Source: DAOUKH01 sp965207995 (GTDB lineage: Bacteria > Chloroflexota > Dehalococcoidia > SHYB01). From it: a DNA stretch of 64,000 nucleotides. Made by a program: the position numbers and the translations under genes. The stretch is from positions 2,722,636 to 2,786,635 of the forward strand of contig OZ242299.1 in NCBI GenBank assembly GCA_965207995.1. Reading direction: 5' to 3'. Within the stretch, counting starts at the first letter, position 1. Each line of letters starts with the position of its first letter. Below, piece after piece: positions 1 to 8,528 of the stretch. Below the pieces are notes generated by a model that did no database searches, was not told where the DNA came from, and worked only from the letters and a program-made list of their open reading frames with translations.

Positions 1-1294
1 GCCCCTTCAGGATTTCGCTCACCGCGTCCATGTCGCCGTTCATCAGGCCGTAGTAGACGAAGCGCGTCGACAGGTCTTCGGCCAGCGCGAGGTCGAGCAT
101 GAAGTCGACGAGGTTCTCGCCGCGTTCGGCGGCGATGTCCGCGACGCGCCGGTCGACGTACGCCTCGTGCTCCGGCAGCCGCACCTCGCGCACGTGCACG
201 ATCTTCGAGCGGTTCACCATCGACCCTGCGCCCTCGGCGGGCAGGTTGAGGTACTCGTCGCGCAACGTCTCCCGCACCGATGGGTCGGCGAAGAGCCGCA
301 GCTTCTCCTCGTGCGGCTTCTTGATGATGGCGTCCCACGTGGGGAACCAGTTGAACATCGTCGTGCTGCGGAGGTCGAACTCGAGGTCGAGACGCTGGCA
401 CTTGGCGACCGAGTAGACCCTGGCCTCGCGCTCCGCGGCCGTCTCCATGAAGGCGAGCAGCTCCTTCCACTTGTCGGGCATGTCCCACCGGTGCTGGAAG
501 GCGTTCCAGACCATGGGGCGGCCGGAGTCGCGGCTGAGCTCGATGAGGAAGTTCTGGAACTCTGGGCTGATGTCGGCGGCGCCGGGGTGCGGTGAGATCG
601 TCATGACGCCGCGTCCGAGCTCGCCGAGGGCCATGCCGAGGGCGCGCAGCTCTTCGAGCGTGGCGCACTGACTGGGGACGGGCCCGCCGTCGGGGCCGCG
701 CTCGAAGTCGGCCTTCAGCGTCGAGAATCCCACCGCGCCCTGGCGCACCGATTGCTTGAGCACCTCGGCCATCGCCGCGATCTCGTCGGGCTTGGCCTCC
801 CGCTCGTGCGATTCTTGACCCATGACGTAGTGGCGGAGCGCGGAATGGCCGACCTGGGTGGCGACGTTGACACCCGGCGGGGGCAGCTTGTCGAGGAACT
901 CGCCGAAGCTCTCCCACTCCCAGCTGACGACGCGCTCGAAGATGTCGAGAGGGATGCCCTCGACGCGGCAGAAGAGCTGCTTGGTGTACTCGCGGTCGCG
1001 GGCCGCCGCCGGCGCGATGCTGAATCCGCAGTTGCCGGTGAGGACGGTGGTGACGCCGTGCCAGCAGGAGGAGGTGCAGAGGGGATCCCAAAGCAGTTGG
1101 GCGTCGTAGTGGGTGTGCATGTCGAAGAAGCCGGGCGCGACGGCGAGGCCGCCGGCGTCGATGACGCGCCGCGCCTCCCGCCAGACGTCGCCCGTGCCCA
1201 CGATGCGGCCGCCGTCGACGGCGACGCTGCCGGCGTACGAGGGCGCGCCGGAGCCGTCGATGATGCGCGCGTTCTTGATCAGGAGGTCGATCAT
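1..1294 (-). CDS. N-acyl-D-amino-acid deacylase-type amidohydrolase (3' end outside window)
   Basis: About 431 codons are present; the C-terminus lies beyond the window edge. It opens with a typical amidohydrolase beta-strand (MIDLLIKNARIIDGSG), followed near residues 58-67 by PGFFDMHTHYDAQ, whose HxH pair is the first metal-binding motif of the superfamily, and by NCGFSIAP and VGHSALR segments typical of the D-aminoacylase/dihydroorotase-like branch. It is a clear paralogue of the complete protein at 35111-36796, which shares the HTHYDAQL and CGF segments. Likely a cytoplasmic zinc hydrolase of amide bonds; the substrate cannot be read from the sequence. The start codon overlaps the stop of the upstream TfoX-like gene by 4 bases (ATGA), so the two are translationally coupled. 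Confidence 0.85.
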   Translation of the reverse strand, partial: MIDLLIKNARIIDGSGAPSYAGSVAVDGGRIVGTGDVWREARRVIDAGGLAVAPGFFDMHTHYDAQLLWDPLCTSSCWHGVTTVLTGNCGFSIAPAAARDREYTKQLFCRVEGIPLDIFERVVSWEWESFGEFLDKLPPPGVNVATQVGHSALRHYVMGQESHEREAKPDEIAAMAEVLKQSVRQGAVGFSTLKADFERGPDGGPVPSQCATLEELRALGMALGELGRGVMTISPHPGAADISPEFQNFLIELSRDSGRPMVWNAFQHRWDMPDKWKELLAFMETAAEREARVYSVAKCQRLDLEFDLRSTTMFNWFPTWDAIIKKPHEEKLRLFADPSVRETLRDEYLNLPAEGAGSMVNRSKIVHVREVRLPEHEAYVDRRVADIAAERGENLVDFMLDLALAEDLSTRFVYYGLMNGDMDAVSEILKG

Positions 1295-1680
1295 GGCTGC
1301 GAGCGCTTCGCCTTCTTCTTGCGGGGCTTGCGTTCCTTCGGCGGCAGGCTGGAGGCGTAGGCCAGCGACTTGGCGATCCAGTCCTGGAGGCGGGGGTGGT
1401 CGTCGAGCATCGTCGCGGGCGCGACCACGTACTCCCGCATCGTTCGTCCTGCCATCGGCTCGAAAGGCCGTCCGCCCTCGGCGAGCAGCGCCTCGCGGTC
1501 GCCTTCCGGCAGGCGCAGGATCATGTCGGACTGGTGCAGCCCGCCCATCAGGTTGCCGTTCACGAAGCAGCTGGGGTAGCCGAACATCTGGCGGCGCTCC
1601 ACCTCCGGCGGGCCGGGCATCACCGCCTCGAACGTATCGATCAGCGACTGCGGCGCCTTCCGCCACTTCGACTCAGCCAT
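1291..1680 (-). CDS. TfoX N-terminal domain protein
   Basis: A 129-residue protein made of a single TfoX-N domain: MFGYPSCFVNGNLMGGLH near residues 33-50 is the family's hallmark MFGG-like stretch, and RTMREYVVAP near residues 80-90 ends the fold. The C-terminus is a lysine/arginine-rich tail (KERKPRKKKAKRSQ), which could contact nucleic acid. TfoX-N proteins are small and mostly uncharacterised; only the gammaproteobacterial Sxy/TfoX is a known competence regulator, so that role should not be assumed here. The gene is coupled to the amidohydrolase downstream by a 4-base overlap. Confidence 0.8.
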   Translation of the reverse strand: MAESKWRKAPQSLIDTFEAVMPGPPEVERRQMFGYPSCFVNGNLMGGLHQSDMILRLPEGDREALLAEGGRPFEPMAGRTMREYVVAPATMLDDHPRLQDWIAKSLAYASSLPPKERKPRKKKAKRSQP

Positions 1681-1717
1681 GCGCTCTTCCTTAGATCTCC
1701 CCCATCTTGGGGAGCCG

Positions 1718-1800
1718 CCTTAAACCTCTCCCCCTCTGGGGGAGATTGAGAGAGGGCGCGCGCCGACAGGTGCGCGGGCGCCCGAAGGGCGCCGCTCCCC
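1718..1800 (+). repeat. Triple-hairpin GC-rich intergenic repeat, copy 1
   Basis: Copy of a repeat family described in the findings. In order it holds CTCCCCC-TCT-GGGGGAG (hairpin 1), GATTGAGAGAGGG (linker), a GCGCGC-rich imperfect hairpin 2, and GGGCGCCC-GAA-GGGCGCC (hairpin 3). It lies between the TfoX start and the DUF262 gene. The rest of 1681-1918 holds no gene I can support. Confidence 0.85.
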
Positions 1801-1918
1801 AGCCGCGCTAGAGCCTACCACACCGCCCCGCCCGCTCGGGGCGCGCGAATGCCGTCGAATAGCCTGACACTGTCAGCGGGTCGCAGTGTTGGCTAGGCGG
1901 TTTGCTCTTGCATGAGTC

Positions 1919-3601
1919 CTATGCTTCGAGAAACTCATTCAGTCGTTTAGCAATCAGATTCCTGCGCTCATGGAGAAACGCTGTGTACTGCTGTGTTCCC
2001 AGGAGGGAATCCTCTGTCGGGATACACTGTGCAATGAACACACTCTTGCCAGCCGTATCCTTGATCTCAGGGAAGTACTCTGCAGGAGCCTTGTCACTGA
2101 TCTGTCGGTTTGTCTTGCCCGATATGAAGCAAAGGTTGGCAATGTCATCCGCTTGGCGTGTCGTGTAAGTGCCCTTGAGAACTGCCTTCGGGAAAATGTG
2201 ATGGAACTGTAGGCGGTGTTGCGTTCCTGAATGTGAGAGCGCGATCTTTAGCTTAGATCGCCAATCCTGCGCGCCGCCGGCGCGAAAGGCCAGGAACATA
2301 GTCTTGAACAGAGCGCTCCGCTGGTTTCGTCCCTCCAGCTCTTCTGGCGCTATGTTGAGGCGCCCGACCTGGCGACGCAGGTGTTCAACGAGCATTGTTG
2401 CGTTGCCACCACCGTTTAGCGTAGCCAGGTCCTGATCAAGCATCGTCTCACTTGAGCCGCGGGAGTAGCGGCCCTTTGCGTTGGCTACTAGCAGCCAATA
2501 GCGCAGTTGGTCCGACTCTTCCTGAGACAGTTTGTAGGCGCGTAGATGGCCATGGCATGCGACCGTGATCAGGATGAGTGGAGAGGAGAGGAGAGCAGGG
2601 CTGTCGATGTCAGCATTTGCCTTCAAGAAATTCAGCGCAAAGTCCATGCCGTCGCGGCTGTGTTTCCAGGCTGACTGAAGTTCATCCACACTGAGATTGC
2701 CAACCCTATGGAAACGCGACTGGCCAGTAGCAAATGCAACGAGGTTCCTCAAGTGCACACCAATGTCCAATTCAAATCCACCTTCAGTGCACTTCTGTTG
2801 AGCCTCCTGGAATATCTTGAGAGAGTTACGCCACTTCGCCGTGATCTGTGCTAACGCAAGGTCTGAACTTCTCAGTTTGGCACCAAGTGAGTTCACTCGA
2901 ACGAAGATCTCCGTAACCTCTTCGTAGGAGAGGTGTGGTTCCAATACATCAATTCGGTAGACATAGTCGCGGATACCCCGCAGGCGAGCGAGCCGTTGGC
3001 TATATCTGTCGTATCGTTCGTCTTCAAGATTCGTTACGCCGACCTGTTTCAGAAGCATGGCGTCGCTGTATTTGAAAACATCCGACACCTTCACCCACTG
3101 GGGAAGTTGGGCGAGTTTCCTTGTTGCAACTACGAAGGTCATCTTGTTGAAACGCTGCTGAAGCTCATCCTCAGTCGAGTCGGTCTCGTCTTCCACGAGG
3201 TCATCCTCGTCATTCTCGTTCACTTCTGTTACGACAGTTTGATCATCTGGATGCTCGAGGTTGAACAGCAGCTCAATCGGTTGTCTCCGCCCACGTACGG
3301 ATACAGGTTCGCCACGGATTACTGCCGAAAGCGACGTCAGCCGCTGTTGACCATCGAGGAGCAGGAGGTTTCGTCGATACGGATTGCCTTGCTGCTCGAC
3401 GGCGAATTCCCGCAGGGGCACATCTTCGTCCGTTTCCCATTGCAGAATCGTTCCTGAGGGATAGTTTCGATAAAGTGAATCAAGCAGGTCCCGGACTCTG
3501 GTCGAACGCCACACATACCGGCGCTGCATCTCTGGAAGTTGGAGTTCGCCGCTTCTAATGTTCTCGATGAGCTCTGACACCTTCTTTTCGGTCTTGGCCA
3601 T
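1919..3601 (-). CDS. DUF262 / HNH nuclease protein (GmrSD-like, probable defence gene)
   Basis: A 560-residue protein with the two-domain layout of the GmrSD/DUF262 superfamily. Residues 22-31 (LPEMQRRYVW) and D83-G-Q-Q-R are the DUF262 motifs, the latter resembling the ParB/Srx DGxxR nucleotide-binding loop. Near residue 467 HHIFPKAVL begins an HNH/DUF1524-type nuclease motif, with an asparagine about 22 residues on. An acidic stretch lies around residues 125-145. GmrSD-type proteins cleave modified phage DNA in an NTP-dependent way. Base composition is visibly poorer in G+C than either flank and codon use is less biased, which suggests transfer. A clear GGAGGA ribosome site precedes the ATG. 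It follows leuC by 48 bases and probably co-transcribes with it by position only. Confidence 0.85.
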   Translation of the reverse strand: MAKTEKKVSELIENIRSGELQLPEMQRRYVWRSTRVRDLLDSLYRNYPSGTILQWETDEDVPLREFAVEQQGNPYRRNLLLLDGQQRLTSLSAVIRGEPVSVRGRRQPIELLFNLEHPDDQTVVTEVNENDEDDLVEDETDSTEDELQQRFNKMTFVVATRKLAQLPQWVKVSDVFKYSDAMLLKQVGVTNLEDERYDRYSQRLARLRGIRDYVYRIDVLEPHLSYEEVTEIFVRVNSLGAKLRSSDLALAQITAKWRNSLKIFQEAQQKCTEGGFELDIGVHLRNLVAFATGQSRFHRVGNLSVDELQSAWKHSRDGMDFALNFLKANADIDSPALLSSPLILITVACHGHLRAYKLSQEESDQLRYWLLVANAKGRYSRGSSETMLDQDLATLNGGGNATMLVEHLRRQVGRLNIAPEELEGRNQRSALFKTMFLAFRAGGAQDWRSKLKIALSHSGTQHRLQFHHIFPKAVLKGTYTTRQADDIANLCFISGKTNRQISDKAPAEYFPEIKDTAGKSVFIAQCIPTEDSLLGTQQYTAFLHERRNLIAKRLNEFLEA

Positions 3602-3649
3602 AGGTTGTTATTCCTCCGGCTTCTCTGTCGGTTCGGGCCGGCCCGCGCG

Positions 3650-5053
3650 CTACTCCCAGTCGCGGACGTCGACGAAGCGGCCCGCGATGGCGGCCGCCGC
3701 GGCCATGGCGGGGCTGACGAGGTGGGTGCGCCCGCCGCGCCCCTGTCGGCCTTCGAAGTTGCGGTTGGTGGTCGAGGCGCAGCGCTCGCCGGGGGCCAGC
3801 ATGTCGCCGTTCATGGCCACGCACATCGAGCAGCCGGCGTTGCGCCACTCGAAGCCGGCGTCGATGAAGACCCGGTCGAGCCCTTCGGCCTCCGCCTGCT
3901 GCTTCACCATCGTCGAGCCGGGGACGACCATAGCGCGCACCGACGGGGCGACGCGGCGTCCCCGGGCCACCTCGGCGGCGGCCCGCAGGTCTTCGATGCG
4001 GCCGTTGGTGCAGGAGCCGACGAAGGCCCGGTCGATGGCGAGCTCTTGGATCGCCTCGCCGCCTTGGAGGCCCATGTAGTCCAGCGCGGCCTGCGCCGCC
4101 TTGCGCTCGGCCTCCGACGGCAGGCTGTCGGGATCGGGGACGTTGCCGGTAACCTGCGTCGTCATGCCGGGGTTCGTGCCCCACGTGACATAAGGCGCGA
4201 GGGCCGAGGCGTCGATCTCGACCCTCCGGTCGAAGGGCGCGCCGTCGTCGCTGGGAAGCGCGCGCCAGCGCTCGACGGCCTCGGCGAAGTCGCGGCCCTG
4301 GGGAGCGCGCGGTTTACCTTCCAGATAGGTGAAGGTCGTCTCGTCGGGGGCGATCATGCCGGCTCGCGCGCCCGCCTCGATCGACATGTTGCACACCGTC
4401 ATGCGGCCTTCCATCGAGAGGCCGCGGATGGCCGACCCGGTGTACTCGATCACGTGGCCGGTCGCGCCGTCGATGCCGATCTCACCGATGATGGCGAGGA
4501 TGAGGTCCTTGGGCGTGACGCCGCGTCCCAGCATTCCCTCGACGCGAATCTCCATCACCGGCGACGGCGTCTGCGGGATGCACTGCAGTGCGAGGACGTG
4601 CTCGACCTGCGAGGAGCCGATACCGAAGGCGAGCGCGCCGAAGGCGCCGTGCGTCGAGGTGTGGCTGTCGCCGCAGACGATAACCATGCCGGGCTGGGTG
4701 TAGCCCTGCTCGGGGCCGATGACGTGGACGATCCCCTGGCCGGGGTCGTTGAGGCCGTGGAACTCGACGCCGAACTCGGCGGAGTTCCGCTCCATCGCGT
4801 CGATCTGGGCCCGCGCCATGTCGTCGGCGATGGGGAGCGAGCGGTCGGTGGTGGGGACGTTGTGGTCCACCGTCGCCACGGTAAGGTCGGGGCGCCGCAC
4901 CCGCCGCCCCGCCTCGCGAAGTGCGTCGAATTCGTGGGGGTGCAGCTCGTGGATCAGGTGCAGGTCGACGTAGAGGAGGTCGGGCTTGCCCGGCTCGGCA
5001 TGCGCCACGTGCGCATCCCAGATCTTCCGGTACATGGTGCGCGGGCCGGACAT
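3650..5053 (-). CDS. leuC: 3-isopropylmalate dehydratase large subunit
   Basis: Aconitase-family enzyme of 467 residues, the normal length for bacterial LeuC. It isomerises 2- to 3-isopropylmalate in leucine synthesis, normally with the small subunit LeuD. The three [4Fe-4S] ligands are C348 (VGSCTNG), C408 and C411 (GCSMC). VCGDSHTSTHGAFGALAFG is the second family signature. It is the third gene of a run with the acyl-CoA ligase and the isocitrate-lyase-type protein (11 bases upstream). No leuD follows; the next gene is the DUF262 protein. LeuC homologues also work as homoaconitase or (R)-2-methylmalate dehydratase, and the lyase-rich neighbourhood leaves those open. Confidence 0.9.
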   Translation of the reverse strand: MSGPRTMYRKIWDAHVAHAEPGKPDLLYVDLHLIHELHPHEFDALREAGRRVRRPDLTVATVDHNVPTTDRSLPIADDMARAQIDAMERNSAEFGVEFHGLNDPGQGIVHVIGPEQGYTQPGMVIVCGDSHTSTHGAFGALAFGIGSSQVEHVLALQCIPQTPSPVMEIRVEGMLGRGVTPKDLILAIIGEIGIDGATGHVIEYTGSAIRGLSMEGRMTVCNMSIEAGARAGMIAPDETTFTYLEGKPRAPQGRDFAEAVERWRALPSDDGAPFDRRVEIDASALAPYVTWGTNPGMTTQVTGNVPDPDSLPSEAERKAAQAALDYMGLQGGEAIQELAIDRAFVGSCTNGRIEDLRAAAEVARGRRVAPSVRAMVVPGSTMVKQQAEAEGLDRVFIDAGFEWRNAGCSMCVAMNGDMLAPGERCASTTNRNFEGRQGRGGRTHLVSPAMAAAAAIAGRFVDVRDWE

Positions 5054-5064
5054 GGCGGCCCCGC

Positions 5065-5925
5065 TCAGGAGTAGTGCGCGTCGCGGGCGAGCATGTCGCT
5101 CATCCCCACGAGCTCGAAGGCGTCGTGCAGCGTCACCATGCGGCCGTCGGCCTTGTGCGTCGCGCCGGTGGACTTCAGCTCGTCCAGCGTGATCTCGATG
5201 GCCTTGATGGCGCTGAGCATGCCGGAGGCGGGGAAGATGACGATCTTGTACCCGATCTCCTCAAGCTCCGACGCCGTCAGCAGCGGCGACCTGCCCGACT
5301 CGACGTAGTTATACAGCAGCGGCGCGTTGAAGCTCGCCGCGGCGCGTTCGACGTCCTCCCGCGAGCGCAGCGCCTCGACGAAGAGCACGTCGGCGCCGGC
5401 CTCGACGAAGGCCTGGCCCCGCTCGATGGTGTCCTCCCAGCCGGTGACCGCGAGGGCGTCCGTCCGCGCGATGATGGTGAAGTCGGGGTCGGTGCGGGCG
5501 TCGACGGCGGCGCGGATCTTCCGCGCCATGTCCTCCGTCGAGACGACTTCTTTATTGTCGAGGTGGCCGCAGCGCTTCGGGGAGACCTGGTCTTCCAGGT
5601 GGATCGCCGCCGCGCCCACCCGCTCATACTCGCGGATGACGCGCTGGATGTTGAGCACGCCGCCGTAGCCGGTGTCGGCGTCGGAGATCAGCGGGATGTC
5701 GACCGCGCCGGCGATGGCTCCGGCGTTCCGCGTCATGTCGTCCGCCGTCGCCAGGCCGAGGTCGGGCGCGCCCAGCCGGGCGATAGAAGTGCCCGCGCCG
5801 GTCATGTAGACCGCGTCGAACCCCGCCCGCTCGATCAGCGCCGCGCTCAGGCAGTCGTAGGCGCCCGGCGCGACGATGATGCCGGGCCGCTCCAGCAGTT
5901 GTCGGAAGCGTGTCGTCGCCCGCAT
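5065..5925 (-). CDS. Isocitrate lyase/PEP mutase family lyase
   Basis: A 286-residue TIM-barrel lyase of the isocitrate lyase/PEP mutase superfamily. The metal-binding DADTGYGG and the catalytic loop LEDQVSPKRCGH (the KRCGH signature with its cysteine) are intact, so it is a C-C lyase such as methylisocitrate lyase, 2,3-dimethylmalate lyase or oxaloacetate decarboxylase rather than a phosphomutase. I chose the ATG at 5925 because AGAGG sits 5 bases upstream and it leaves the upstream ligase stop intact with 7 bases between. Sits between an acyl-CoA ligase and leuC, all on one strand, so a carboxylic-acid breakdown operon is likely. Confidence 0.88.
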   Translation of the reverse strand: MRATTRFRQLLERPGIIVAPGAYDCLSAALIERAGFDAVYMTGAGTSIARLGAPDLGLATADDMTRNAGAIAGAVDIPLISDADTGYGGVLNIQRVIREYERVGAAAIHLEDQVSPKRCGHLDNKEVVSTEDMARKIRAAVDARTDPDFTIIARTDALAVTGWEDTIERGQAFVEAGADVLFVEALRSREDVERAAASFNAPLLYNYVESGRSPLLTASELEEIGYKIVIFPASGMLSAIKAIEITLDELKSTGATHKADGRMVTLHDAFELVGMSDMLARDAHYS

Positions 5926-5932
5926 TGCGCCT

Positions 5933-7540
5933 CTACTGAATGCGCTTCTCGTGTCCCGCCCACTCGCGGTCGCGAAGAACAAACTTCTGGATCTTGCCCG
6001 TCGCCGTCTTGGGAAGCTCGCCGATCTCGACGTACTTCGGCGCCTTGAACCGGGCGATCCGGTCCTTGCAGAAGTCGATCAGCTCGTCCTCGCCGACCGT
6101 GCCGCCGGGCCGCGTCGTGATGAACGCCTTGGGGACCTCGCCCCACCGCTCGTCGGGCACGCCCACCACGCAGACCTCGAGCACGCCGGGGTGCTCCATG
6201 ATCACCTTCTCGACCTCCTGCGTCGAGATGTTCTCGCCGCCGGAGATGATCACGTCCTTGGCGCGGTCCTTCAGTTCGATATAGCCGTCGGGGTGCCACA
6301 CGGCGAGGTCGCCGGAGTGGAACCAGCCGCCCTCGAACGCCTTCTTCGTGGCTTCGGGGTCGTTGTAGTAGCCGGTCATCACGTTGTTGCCGCGGATGAT
6401 GACCTCGCCCATCGTCTTGGCGTCCTTCGGAATGTCCTGCATGTGGGAGTCGACCACGCGGAGGCCGGGCTCGGTCATGGCGAAGGAGACGCCCTGCCGC
6501 GCCTTCACCACCGAGCGGTCGTCGATGGAGAGGTCGGCCCACTCCTCTTGCTCGGGGCAGATGGTGTGGGGGCCGTAGGTCTCGGTGAGGCCGTAGACGT
6601 GGTTCAGCGCCGCGCCCATCCCCTCGATCGTCTTGATGTGGAGCGGCGACGGCGGTGCGCCCGCCGTGGTGATCGTCACGCCGGTGAGGTCCTGTCCCTG
6701 GGCGGCGGGCGACGAATAGAGCATCGTGAGGACCGTGGGCGCGCAACAGAAATGTGTGACGTTCTCCGCCTCGATCAGGCGGAAGACCTCGGGCGGGTCG
6801 ATGCTCCGAAGGCAGACGTGCTTCCCGCCGACCGCGGTGACGCCCCAGGTGTGGCACCAGCCGTTGCAGTGGAACATGGGCAGCGTCCACAGATAGGAGC
6901 TCCGGTGGTTGACCCCGGACTCGAGAATCTCGCCGAGTGCGTTCAGATAGGCCCCGCGCGAGTGGTACTCGACGCCCTTGGGCAGCCCCGTCGTGCCCGA
7001 CGTGTAGTTGATGGCGATGGTGTCGAACTCGGAGTCCAGGTGGACGCGCTCGGTGTCCGCCGAGCCGCCTTCGACGAAGGCCTCGTAGTCGACGCTTTCG
7101 ATGTCGTCGGCGCGCGGGACTTCGTCGACAACCTGCACCACGGTCTCGATCCCTTTGGCCTGCGGAAGCGCCTCCCGGACGACGGGCGCGAACTCGGAGT
7201 CGAAGATGAGCGCCTTCGAGTTGGAGTGGTCGAGGATGTAACCGACCTCCCGCGCGGACAGGCGGATGTTGATCGCCACGATGGCCGCGCCGATGTACAT
7301 CGGGCCGAAGTGCGCTTCGAGCATCGGCGGGATGTTGGGCAGGAAGCAGGCGACCTTGTCGCCCTTCTTGATGCCGACGTTCTGCAGCGCCCCGGCGAGC
7401 TTCCTGGCGCGCTCGTAGAACTGGGCGTAGGTCAGCGTCTGGTCCTTATAGGTCACCGCCGCCTTGTTGGGATACGCGATCGCGCTCCGCTGGATGAACG
7501 AGACGGGGCAAAGGTGCTCGTACGATACGCCGTTCTGCAT
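5933..7540 (-). CDS. Acyl-CoA synthetase (AMP-forming, class I adenylate-forming)
   Basis: A 535-residue adenylate-forming ligase that activates a carboxylic acid to its CoA thioester using ATP. Motifs in order: the P-loop YTSGTTGLPKGV (about residues 175-186), YGLTETYGP in the middle, and GYIELKDRAKDVIISGGENI near residue 425 at the hinge, followed by the catalytic lysine region TATGKIQKF at the C-terminus. GAGGAG lies upstream of the ATG. It resembles medium/long-chain or aryl-CoA ligases; the substrate cannot be decided from sequence. First gene of the ligase-lyase-leuC run. Confidence 0.92.
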   Translation of the reverse strand: MQNGVSYEHLCPVSFIQRSAIAYPNKAAVTYKDQTLTYAQFYERARKLAGALQNVGIKKGDKVACFLPNIPPMLEAHFGPMYIGAAIVAINIRLSAREVGYILDHSNSKALIFDSEFAPVVREALPQAKGIETVVQVVDEVPRADDIESVDYEAFVEGGSADTERVHLDSEFDTIAINYTSGTTGLPKGVEYHSRGAYLNALGEILESGVNHRSSYLWTLPMFHCNGWCHTWGVTAVGGKHVCLRSIDPPEVFRLIEAENVTHFCCAPTVLTMLYSSPAAQGQDLTGVTITTAGAPPSPLHIKTIEGMGAALNHVYGLTETYGPHTICPEQEEWADLSIDDRSVVKARQGVSFAMTEPGLRVVDSHMQDIPKDAKTMGEVIIRGNNVMTGYYNDPEATKKAFEGGWFHSGDLAVWHPDGYIELKDRAKDVIISGGENISTQEVEKVIMEHPGVLEVCVVGVPDERWGEVPKAFITTRPGGTVGEDELIDFCKDRIARFKAPKYVEIGELPKTATGKIQKFVLRDREWAGHEKRIQ

Positions 7541-7633
7541 GATGACTCCTCGAACGTGGTCTGGTGCGGCGGGCCCTAGTCCGCCGGTCCGTGTACTAGC
7601 TTAACCGCGCTCGCAAGCGCGGGGGCCGGGCCT

Positions 7634-8383
7634 CTAGAATTCTCTAAAGAGACGGCCGCAGCCGTAGATCTTGTCTTCGATGCCGTTGTCGCGCAGCGCC
7701 ATCCACCAGGTGGCGGCGTTGATCGCGATCACGGGCTTGTGGAGCCACCGCTCCGCCTCGTCGGCAAGCGCGACCATGCTGAGGTTCGTTCCCACCTGCA
7801 CCAGCGCGTCCACGCGGTCGGAGTTCACCTCCAGCAGCGCCTGCCGGAGCGTCTCTTCCTGCACCTCGGCGATGGCGACGGCCGTGGGGCAGCGCAGCCC
7901 CTTGACGGCATCGACCTCGAAGCCGAGCTCGTTGAAGAATCGGACGACGTTCTTGTCGCCGACGGGCTGGTACGGCGTGACCACGCCGATGCGCTTGACG
8001 TTGAAGTTGCCCAAGATGCGCTCGCAGGCCTCGGCGCCGGTGGCGACGTCGCGCCCGCTCAGGTCCTGGATCTGCTTCTTGAACCGGCGGTTGCCCTCGA
8101 CGCCTTCCCAGAACGTCTCCGCGCTCATCCCCATGACCATGTAGTCGGGTTCCAGGGTGACGGCGCGCTCGACGGCGAAACCGATCTCCTGCCGGATGCC
8201 CTCCAACAGACGCTCGAAGGCGTCGTCGGAGTCCAGCGACATGTCGCGGATGTGGATGCGTGAGCAGTGCGCCGTCACGCCGGGGACGGCCATGCGGTAG
8301 AAGTCGGGTTCGACGATCGTGTTGGTGCTGGGCATCAGTACGGCGAACTTGCCCCGCCAGCCCAGCGCGTCGCGATCAGCCAT
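7634..8383 (-). CDS. Maleate cis-trans isomerase / arylmalonate decarboxylase-like protein
   Basis: A 249-residue protein of the Asp/Glu racemase superfamily in the maleate-isomerase branch: LMPSTNTIVEPDFYRM near the N-terminus, VMGMSAETFWEG in the first active loop, IGVVTPYQPVGDKNVVRFF, and QVGTNLSMVALADEAE in the second active loop. Both loops lack the catalytic cysteine usual for maleate isomerases and racemases (Ser and Gly-Thr-Asn instead), so the chemistry is uncertain: decarboxylase, isomerase of another type, or a non-catalytic member. It lies between the ligase operon and the hydantoinase genes on the same strand. Confidence 0.8.
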   Translation of the reverse strand: MADRDALGWRGKFAVLMPSTNTIVEPDFYRMAVPGVTAHCSRIHIRDMSLDSDDAFERLLEGIRQEIGFAVERAVTLEPDYMVMGMSAETFWEGVEGNRRFKKQIQDLSGRDVATGAEACERILGNFNVKRIGVVTPYQPVGDKNVVRFFNELGFEVDAVKGLRCPTAVAIAEVQEETLRQALLEVNSDRVDALVQVGTNLSMVALADEAERWLHKPVIAINAATWWMALRDNGIEDKIYGCGRLFREF

Positions 8384-8425
8384 CGCTACCCTCCGGCCGC
8401 TCCCCGCTGGAGCAGCACGTCAAAG

Positions 8426-8528
8426 CCTCTCCCCCTCTGGGGGAGTACCTTAAACCTCTCTCCCCCTGGGAGAGATTGAGAGAGGGCGCGCGCCGCCAGG
8501 CGCGCGAGCGCCCAAAGGGCGCTCCTCC
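8426..8528 (+). repeat. Triple-hairpin repeat, copy 2 (with doubled first hairpin)
   Basis: Contains two tandem versions of hairpin 1 (CTCCCCCTCTGGGGGAG, then CTCTCCCCCTGGGAGAG) separated by a CCTTAAA linker, then the GCGCGCC-GCCA-GGCGCGC hairpin and AGCGCCC-AAA-GGGCGCT. It abuts the hyuB stop codon (8529-8531), so it is the 3' flank of that gene and may end or stabilise its transcript. Confidence 0.85.
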
